6,998 nt of DNA from Desulfobacula sp. (GTDB lineage: Bacteria > Desulfobacterota > Desulfobacteria > Desulfobacterales > Desulfobacteraceae). Under the pieces are notes generated by a model. It was not told where the DNA came from and made no database searches. It worked only from the letters and a program-made list of their open reading frames with translations. A program made the position numbers and the translations under genes. The stretch is taken from NCBI GenBank assembly GCA_027858355.1, contig JAQICW010000292.1:1-6998 (forward strand). The letters are read 5' to 3'. Shown here one piece after another: positions 1 through 4,080 of this stretch (the first letter of the stretch is position 1; each line of letters starts with the position of its first letter).

Positions 1-2
1 CG

Positions 3-752
3 GCTATCATCGCTGTAGGCTACAAGGTCAACTCAGAACGTGCCGTGCAGTTCCGTAAATGGGCGACAACGATTATTCAGGAGTTCACCATCAAAGGCTA
101 CACAATGGATGATGAGCGTCTAAAGAATGACGGTTCTGTCCTTGGCAAACAATATTTTGAAGAGCAATTGCAGCGTATCCGGGAAATTCGTCTGAGTGAG
201 CGTAAGTTCTATCAGAAAATTACCGATATTTATGCCTCGTCCATTGATTATGATATAACGGCTCAAGCCACGAAGCGCTTTTTTGCGACGGTACAAAACA
301 AGCTGCATTGGGCAATCCATGGCCAGACGGCTACGGAAGTGATCGTAGACCGTGCGGACCACAAAAAAAATAATATGGGGCTGACCACCTGGAAAGATGC
401 TCCAAAAGGTAAAATTCAAAAATTCGATGCCAGCGTGGCCAAAAACTATCTGACTGAAAATGAAATGGCGCAATTGCAACGCTTGGTTTCTGCCTATCTG
501 GACGTTGCAGAAGATATGGCACTGCGGAAAATCCCAATGACGATGCAAGACTGGGAAAAACGCCTCAACAGGTTCATCGAAGCGACAGACCGGGAAATCC
601 TGCAGGATGCAGGCCAAGTCACAGCAGAAATTGCCAAGGCCCATGCTGAAAGTGAATTTGAAAAATACCGTATCATCCAAGATCGTCTTTTTGAAAGTGA
701 TTGCGACCGGATGATCAAGCAGTTGGAACAAAAAAATGAGGATACCGAATAG
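3..752 (+). CDS. RhuM-family protein, 5' end outside window
   Basis: This is the 3' part of a gene of the RhuM virulence-protein family (Pfam Virulence_RhuM). The frame is already open at base 3 and reads AIIAVGYKVNSERAVQFRKW, continuous with what follows, so the GTG at 45 is an internal codon and not the start. 249 residues are visible; family members are usually over 300, so about a quarter is missing upstream. Typical family wording follows: EFTIKGYTMDDERLKN, FFATVQNKLHWAIHGQTATE and a lysine/aspartate-rich middle, ending in a charged helical tail (KQLEQKNEDTE). No signal peptide or membrane segment is visible. RhuM was named from a Salmonella pathogenicity island, but its biochemical role is not settled; relatives often sit in accessory regions beside restriction-modification genes. 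Here it lies next to an insertion element, fitting an accessory island. The family call is strong; function is unknown. Confidence 0.9.
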   Translation, partial: AIIAVGYKVNSERAVQFRKWATTIIQEFTIKGYTMDDERLKNDGSVLGKQYFEEQLQRIREIRLSERKFYQKITDIYASSIDYDITAQATKRFFATVQNKLHWAIHGQTATEVIVDRADHKKNNMGLTTWKDAPKGKIQKFDASVAKNYLTENEMAQLQRLVSAYLDVAEDMALRKIPMTMQDWEKRLNRFIEATDREILQDAGQVTAEIAKAHAESEFEKYRIIQDRLFESDCDRMIKQLEQKNEDTE

Positions 753-1078
753 CAATTTTCAGGTATCGGGAGATTCCAACAAGCCAAATGAAGACGGATA
801 AACCGCTTATTTGGGGTGTTACATTAAGCCTGGACGGCGGACAAGCCTATTTTAAGCGGCATACAGAACTTCAAACGTAATTAAAAAGAAGTATCCCCAA
901 CACCTGGGAGGCCAAATTTACCGGAGAACGGGGGGAGCCTGCGCGCAAGAATTTCGCCAGTCATGTCATTTGCAAAAAGACGCAAATACCACGCCTGTCA
1001 TAATTCTTGCAGCTTGCTCCCCCCTTATCTCCTATGTGATTGCAATCATAAACTGTAAGATAGGACCAGCAGTATTAA
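753..1078. other. Intergenic gap between RhuM gene and transposase
   Basis: No convincing gene is visible in these 326 bases. An ATG at 788 opens a 30-codon frame (MKTDKPLIWGVTLSLDGG at its start) ending at 878-880. The same frame then stays open for another 40 codons to the TAA at about 1001-1003. It could be a decayed gene end interrupted by one stop, but I do not recognise it and there is no ribosome binding site at a suitable distance. Small inverted repeats are present: GATACC/GGTATC (741-746 and 762-767), ATTTGC/GCAAAT (968-973 and 982-987) and the palindrome GATTGCAATC (1038-1047). The left end of the IS91-type element should lie somewhere here, but I cannot place it. Confidence 0.5.
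968..987. repeat. Small perfect inverted repeat upstream of transposase
   Basis: ATTTGC at 968-973 is mirrored by GCAAAT at 982-987 around an 8-base spacer, about 90 bp upstream of the transposase start. IS91-type elements carry small hairpins near their terminal sequences, so this could mark the left-end region. That link is inference: six-base arms also occur by chance. Confidence 0.3.
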
Positions 1079-2353
1079 ATGAAAAGAACTCAAAACAGTC
1101 ATTCACCATTACCCGGCAAACCGGAATCAAGTCCCAGTATTGGCGACATCTTCAAAGAATATGGAGACCGGTTCAGATCGGAAAATTGTCTTCACCCCCG
1201 ACAGCACAAGGTCATGTACGACATTGAACACTGCCGGTGCGGTGAATTCGGAACCCACTGGGAAATCTGCGATACCTGCGGGCACATGGAAAAAGGATAT
1301 AATTCATGCAGGAACCGTCACTGCCCCGGATGCAATAACATTGCACGGCGCCGATGGGTTAAAGCAAGGCTTGATGAACTGTTACCGGTATCCTATCACC
1401 ATTGTGTCTTTACCCTGCCGGATGTATTCAATTCTCTGTGCATGTATAATAGGCGCATCATGTATTCTCTGTGCATGTATAATAGGCGCATCATGTATGA
1501 CCTCTTATTTGAAACCGCCTCCCAGACCCTTCTCGAGTTCGGCAAAAACCCCAAACACCTGGGAGCACAGATCGGTTTCTATGGCATTCTCCATACCTGG
1601 GGTGGTAAGCTCTGGCTGCACCCTCACCTGCATTTCATTGTTACTGCCAGCGGGATTAACGTCATCGGCGATTGGGTATCCCCAAAATATCACAGTACCT
1701 TTCTTTTTCCGGTCCTGGCGCTTTCGTCCGTGTTCCGGGCCAAATTTCTTGAGAAACTGAAGAAAGCCCACCGCAAGGGAATGCTGAACTTCCCTGCGGA
1801 TATCAGCTTTCTTGCAGATTATTTCTCTTTTGAGCAATGGCTGTACCATGCTGTTCAAAAAGAATGGGTGGTCTATTCCAAACCGCCTTTTGCAGGACCT
1901 GAAGAAGTTGTCAAATATATTGGCCGATACACGCACCGTGCCGCCATCAGCAACAACCGGATCATTTCAGTGGAAAACGACATCGTGGAGTTCTGGTTTA
2001 AAAACACCCGGAAGGATTCTATCTGGGAAACAACCACCTTACCTGTCATGGAATTCATGAAACGATTCCTGGATCATGTGTTGCCCAAGCAGTTTCACCG
2101 CATCCGGTATTACGGATTCCTGGCCAACGGCAAGGCCAGATCCAACATCGATAACATCCGGCATGCTCTTTCGGTAACCGCCAATCAGGAGCCGCAGGCG
2201 ACCCAGGATGAAGGTATTGCCTGTCCCAAATGCGATGAGGGACACATGATCACTATCCTTGTTTTTGACGGGTATGGAAATATCCTATCGGACAATGTAC
2301 CGGATGATATGGATGAAGCTGAACTGGAAGGGATCCTGGTGAATTCAACATGA
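1079..2353 (+). CDS. IS91-family HUH transposase
   Basis: This is a rolling-circle-type transposase of the IS91 family, which nicks and joins single DNA strands through HUH chemistry. The N-terminal zinc-binding region shows paired cysteines and histidine: C52-x-C54, C64-x2-C67, C77 and RHCPGC at 80-85. The HUH motif is in LHPHLHF (H183-L-H185). The paired nucleophile tyrosines, four residues apart as in IS91, are Y280 and Y284 in KYIGRYTHR. A second possible zinc pair (CPKC) lies near the C-terminus before the acidic tail. At 424 residues it is about full length; 11 of these come from an exact in-frame duplication (residues 119-129 repeated at 130-140). The ATG at 1079 gives the usual short N-terminal leader; an AGGA at 1062-1065 is too far upstream to be a strong ribosome binding site. 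All visible catalytic residues are intact, so activity depends on whether the duplication is tolerated. Confidence 0.95.
   Translation: MKRTQNSHSPLPGKPESSPSIGDIFKEYGDRFRSENCLHPRQHKVMYDIEHCRCGEFGTHWEICDTCGHMEKGYNSCRNRHCPGCNNIARRRWVKARLDELLPVSYHHCVFTLPDVFNSLCMYNRRIMYSLCMYNRRIMYDLLFETASQTLLEFGKNPKHLGAQIGFYGILHTWGGKLWLHPHLHFIVTASGINVIGDWVSPKYHSTFLFPVLALSSVFRAKFLEKLKKAHRKGMLNFPADISFLADYFSFEQWLYHAVQKEWVVYSKPPFAGPEEVVKYIGRYTHRAAISNNRIISVENDIVEFWFKNTRKDSIWETTTLPVMEFMKRFLDHVLPKQFHRIRYYGFLANGKARSNIDNIRHALSVTANQEPQATQDEGIACPKCDEGHMITILVFDGYGNILSDNVPDDMDEAELEGILVNST
1079..2353 (+). mobile_element. IS91-type insertion element, ends unresolved
   Basis: The transposase gene defines an IS91-type element. 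These elements have no long terminal inverted repeats and make no target duplications, so the ends cannot be read off directly. The coordinates given are those of the transposase gene only. The real element probably extends left into 753-1078 and right into 2354-2495. Confidence 0.6.
1431..1496 (+). repeat. 33-bp perfect tandem duplication inside the transposase
   Basis: Bases 1431-1463 and 1464-1496 are identical (each begins ATTCTCTGTGCATG and ends GCATCATGT). The unit is 33 bp, so the frame is kept and SLCMYNRRIMY is encoded twice (residues 119-129 and 130-140). Relatives as I know them read straight from this motif into the following DLLFETAS-type segment, so the second copy looks like an insertion. 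Confidence 0.97.
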
Positions 2354-2495
2354 GGGGTATGATTTTACCAATCTTAAAATTTGGAGTTGTTATTTTACCG
2401 GAGTGTTGCGGCCAATCCATGGAATTGAGGCCATTTTGAATATTTTCTCTGAAATTCCTCATTGGAATAACCGGTAAAAAAGGATACTGATTCAT
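2354..2495. repeat. Spacer with nested AT-rich repeats and a hairpin
   Basis: No gene is visible here, but structure is dense. ATTTTACC occurs at 2362-2369 and again at 2392-2399. TTTTACCGG (2393-2401) is mirrored by CCGGTAAAA (2471-2479) across 69 bases. Between these arms lies an imperfect palindrome (2410-2432) with GGCC at each end around CCATGG, followed by an ATTTTGAATATTTT stretch. ATTTTA/TAAAAT (2362-2367 and 2375-2380) can form another weak stem. It may be the right-end region of the IS91-type element, a small non-autonomous element, or a terminator for the transposase gene; I cannot choose between these. Confidence 0.45.
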
Positions 2496-2733
2496 ATGTC
2501 AGCTGAAAAACTACCCCAATATACCCCTGATCACAAAAATAAGACCCAGGCTTCGGCTACTTTACACCAAGGGAATAATTGTGGTGGTTCTAACCCGGTT
2601 AATGTAACAATAAGTTGGAACGGTCCTATGTTGGCATTTTTTTGGCTATGTGGTAGCCGCTCAACTTAACGTTTTTAACAAGGACACCGGCCCGGGATGG
2701 ACAATTGCCTTTGTTCTAATTTTTAATAACTAA
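2496..2733 (+). pseudogene. Small putative membrane protein, split by a +1 frameshift at T7
   Basis: An ATG at 2496 opens a frame starting MSAEKLPQYTPDHKNK that runs into a stop at 2667-2669 (57 residues). Just before, at residues 48-49, it crosses a run of seven Ts (2637-2643). If one T is skipped, reading continues as GYVVAAQLNVFNKDTGPGWT and then IAFVLIFNN to a TAA at 2731-2733, giving 78 residues. The continuation is typical protein-like sequence, and its frame has no ATG of its own after the upstream stop at 2611-2613. The restored protein has a polar N-terminus with one Cys (C29), a hydrophobic segment at about residues 44-60 and a hydrophobic C-terminus at about 67-76. It ends 18 bp before the next small membrane-protein gene, consistent with a two-gene unit. 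It may be a true single-base indel, a sequencing error, or expressed through slippage at the T run. The start has only a weak AAGG (2480-2483), rather far upstream. I do not recognise the family. Confidence 0.5.
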
Positions 2734-2740
2734 AAAATAT

Positions 2741-2745
2741 GAGGT
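2741..2745 (+). promoter_or_regulatory. Ribosome binding site for small membrane protein
   Basis: GAGGT ends six bases before the ATG at 2752. This is good Shine-Dalgarno complementarity and spacing, and it fixes that start. Confidence 0.7.
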
Positions 2746-2751
2746 TATATC

Positions 2752-3111
2752 ATGTGGAAGACTACCCTTTGCTGCAATATCGTTATCCTCTCTTTGCTGT
2801 GGACTATGTCTCTTGTTGTCATTCAACCGGCCTATAATCTTCTTGTCCAATATTCAGAGGTAAAGCAAGCATTACCTACTTTAACAAATTTTGCCATCCG
2901 CTTCCGTACTATGAGTATTGTGATACCAATTTTATGGATTATCTTCACTGTTATCCTGGCAAGGCAGATGAAGGAACAGACAATAGATATGCGCAGCGAA
3001 TCCCTTTCTTTGCATACTTCGGTATCTTTGTGTATAGGTCTATTATTGCTATTTCTTTTTTCATTTGCCGGTATCCTCCCGCTATTGAAAATAGGCTCAA
3101 CACTTGCTTGA
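2752..3111 (+). CDS. Hypothetical three-helix membrane protein
   Basis: This 119-residue protein has three hydrophobic segments at about residues 6-26, 54-70 and 89-111. The polar stretches between them are KQALPTLTNFAIRFR before helix 2 and ARQMKEQTIDMRSESLSLH before helix 3. The basic ARQMK follows helix 2, suggesting that loop faces the cytoplasm, with the N-terminus outside if the positive-inside rule holds. It has no recognisable catalytic motif, no signal-peptidase site that I trust, and no family I can name. The start is supported by GAGGT at ideal spacing. It follows the frameshifted small membrane-protein gene by 18 bp, so the two may be co-transcribed and the products may work together; that is inference. 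Downstream it is followed by repeats and a transposase remnant, not by a partner gene. Confidence 0.75.
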   Translation: MWKTTLCCNIVILSLLWTMSLVVIQPAYNLLVQYSEVKQALPTLTNFAIRFRTMSIVIPILWIIFTVILARQMKEQTIDMRSESLSLHTSVSLCIGLLLLFLFSFAGILPLLKIGSTLA

Positions 3112-3132
3112 GGAGAGAGACCAAAAGTCAAG

Positions 3133-3173
3133 GGATCGAGGGACATCTTACTAGGATCGAGGGACATCTTACT
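3133..3173. repeat. Two 20-bp direct repeats, 21-bp period
   Basis: GGATCGAGGGACATCTTACT occurs at 3133-3152 and identically at 3154-3173, separated by one A. The repeats begin 21 bp after the stop of the small membrane protein. Read on the minus strand each copy contains TGTCCCTCGATCC. Short tandem repeats of about 20 bp are typical inside the ends of IS21-type elements, so an orphan IS end is possible, but I see no matching transposase. Confidence 0.85.
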
Positions 3174-3211
3174 CAATTCAAATAAAAAAATAATGGTAAT
3201 TCTTAATTCTT

Positions 3212-3249
3212 GTCGCCCATTAAAGGACCTGTCACCCATTAAAGGACCT
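3212..3249. repeat. Two 19-bp tandem repeats, one mismatch
   Basis: GTCGCCCATTAAAGGACCT (3212-3230) is followed at once by GTCACCCATTAAAGGACCT (3231-3249). Each copy is preceded by T, giving TGTC at both starts. The sequence differs from the repeat pair about 40 bp upstream. As with that pair, the arrangement resembles internal repeats of an IS end; this is inference. The transposase remnant begins about 45 bp further on. Confidence 0.85.
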
Positions 3250-3755
3250 GACCAAGTTAATAGCTTGATAATAGTAAATAAAATTTAAAAAAATGTGTTG
3301 CCTAAAAGTATTCAACTTCTGGCTGGCCGGACTGGTAGGGAATACAATCTTAGGAAGAAAAGGAAAGGAGGTTTTGGGGTAGATAGATATCATGCAACAG
3401 CGGTTCAAGATGGTCAACACCTTGTCAAATGCCGGATCTATATCGATATGAACATGGTAAGAACCGGAGTTGTGAAGCATCCATCAGAATGGAATTTTTG
3501 CGGTTATAATGAAATCTTAAATCCACCCAAAAGATACACCTTGATTGATAATGGCAGGCTGATAGCTTTATGTGGGTATTCAGACAATCAAAAATTTCAA
3601 GCAAATTACAAATCTCTCATCGATGATGAAATTAAAAAAGACAATCTAAAACGGGACGACTATTGGACCGAAAGTATCGCTGTTGGCACTAAAGATTTTA
3701 TTCTCGATATGAAAATCTCACTCGGAGCACTTGCAAGAGGGAGAAAAATAAGCTC

Positions 3756-3839
3756 TGATGATAAAGTTGTGGTGCCCAATGTCATTGGACTGAGCATAAA
3801 GGAAGCAGCTAAAAAGATTAAAGACACAGGCTTAAAACC
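3756..3839 (+). repeat. 84-bp PASTA-coding repeat, copy 1
   Basis: These 84 bases match 6339-6422 with only two differences by hand comparison (3771 G versus 6354 A, and 3831 C versus 6414 T), both silent. Both copies are in the same frame relative to the protein. From 3840 to 3888 the two copies are still alignable but only about 33 of 49 bases agree, after which similarity is lost. Confidence 0.95.
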
Positions 3840-3949
3840 TGCCTTTAAGTTAGATGGCAGCACGAAAGAGCGCAGTAAAGATAAAACCTTTAATTTCTGC
3901 GAAGTACGCGATTTCCTGATGAACCATAAATGTTATTACTGGAAATGGT

Positions 3950-3977
3950 TTGTCAACTATATATTCTATATTATGGT
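3950..3977 (+). promoter_or_regulatory. Possible sigma-70-type promoter before the PASTA gene
   Basis: TTGTCA at 3950-3955 and TATGGT at 3972-3977 are 16 bases apart and lie about 100 bp upstream of the ATG at 4081, in an AT-rich stretch at the end of the chimeric frame. This is a match by eye in AT-rich sequence and could be chance. Confidence 0.25.
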
Positions 3978-4064
3978 GTGATGAATTAGTATAAAGCTAT
4001 ATCATCAAGGAGTGTGCTGAGAGACTGTGCGATGGATACAATGTCATGTTTTTATTATTATCAA

Positions 4065-4072
4065 AGGGGAGT
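4065..4072 (+). promoter_or_regulatory. Ribosome binding site for secreted PASTA protein
   Basis: AAGGGGAG ends eight bases before the ATG at 4081, with a second AGGA at 4073-4076. Together with the signal peptide that follows, this fixes the start. Confidence 0.7.
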
Positions 4073-4080
4073 AGGAAATT

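Larger units (their letters stand above)
3295..3981 (+). pseudogene. RAYT transposase remnant fused to a partial PASTA domain
   Basis: The frame (228 codons, nominal GTG start, in-frame stop TAA at 3286-3288) is chimeric. Residues 1 to about 154 match the C-terminal part of REP-associated tyrosine transposases, IS200-like Y1 enzymes: QLLAGRTGREYN, DRYHATAV, then YIDMNMVRTGVVKHPSEW and the WTESIAVGTK and ARGRK segments. Y49 in YIDMNMVR is the likely catalytic tyrosine, but the HUH (H-x-H) half that should precede it is absent, so it cannot be an active transposase. From residue 155 the frame enters a PASTA domain (DDKVVVPNVIGLSIKEAAKK and on to SKDKT, about residue 198). It then diverges into an unrelated cysteine- and aromatic-rich tail (NHKCYYWKWFVNYIFYIMV) ending at 3981. 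The PASTA part is nearly identical at DNA level to 6339-6422. There is no clear ribosome binding site. I read it as a broken, recombined gene; expression as a fusion protein cannot be excluded. Confidence 0.8.

Noticed and set aside
45..752. GTG at 45 as the start of the RhuM gene
   Set aside because: The same frame is open to the left edge and encodes typical RhuM family sequence, so the true start lies upstream of the window.
120..755. Long minus-strand frame across the RhuM gene
   Set aside because: It is antisense to a well-supported coding region, and its hydrophobic composition is what complementary reading of such a gene produces.
970..1227. 85-codon frame overlapping the transposase start
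   Set aside because: It overlaps the first part of the transposase gene in another frame, and its translation resembles no family and lacks a ribosome binding site.
2644..2690. Integron-type attC site suggested by GGCTA/TAGCC and CAACTTAACG
   Set aside because: The required GTTRRRY core and its matching RYYYAAC partner are not present in the right arrangement, and no integrase or cassette array is visible.
3096..3112. CTCAA/TTGAG hairpin as a terminator after the three-helix protein
   Set aside because: The stem is only five base pairs, overlaps the stop codon, and has no following T run.
3133..3249. CRISPR array from the short repeats
   Set aside because: There are two different repeat types with two copies each, repeat-to-repeat gaps of one or zero bases, no spacers of regular length and no cas gene.
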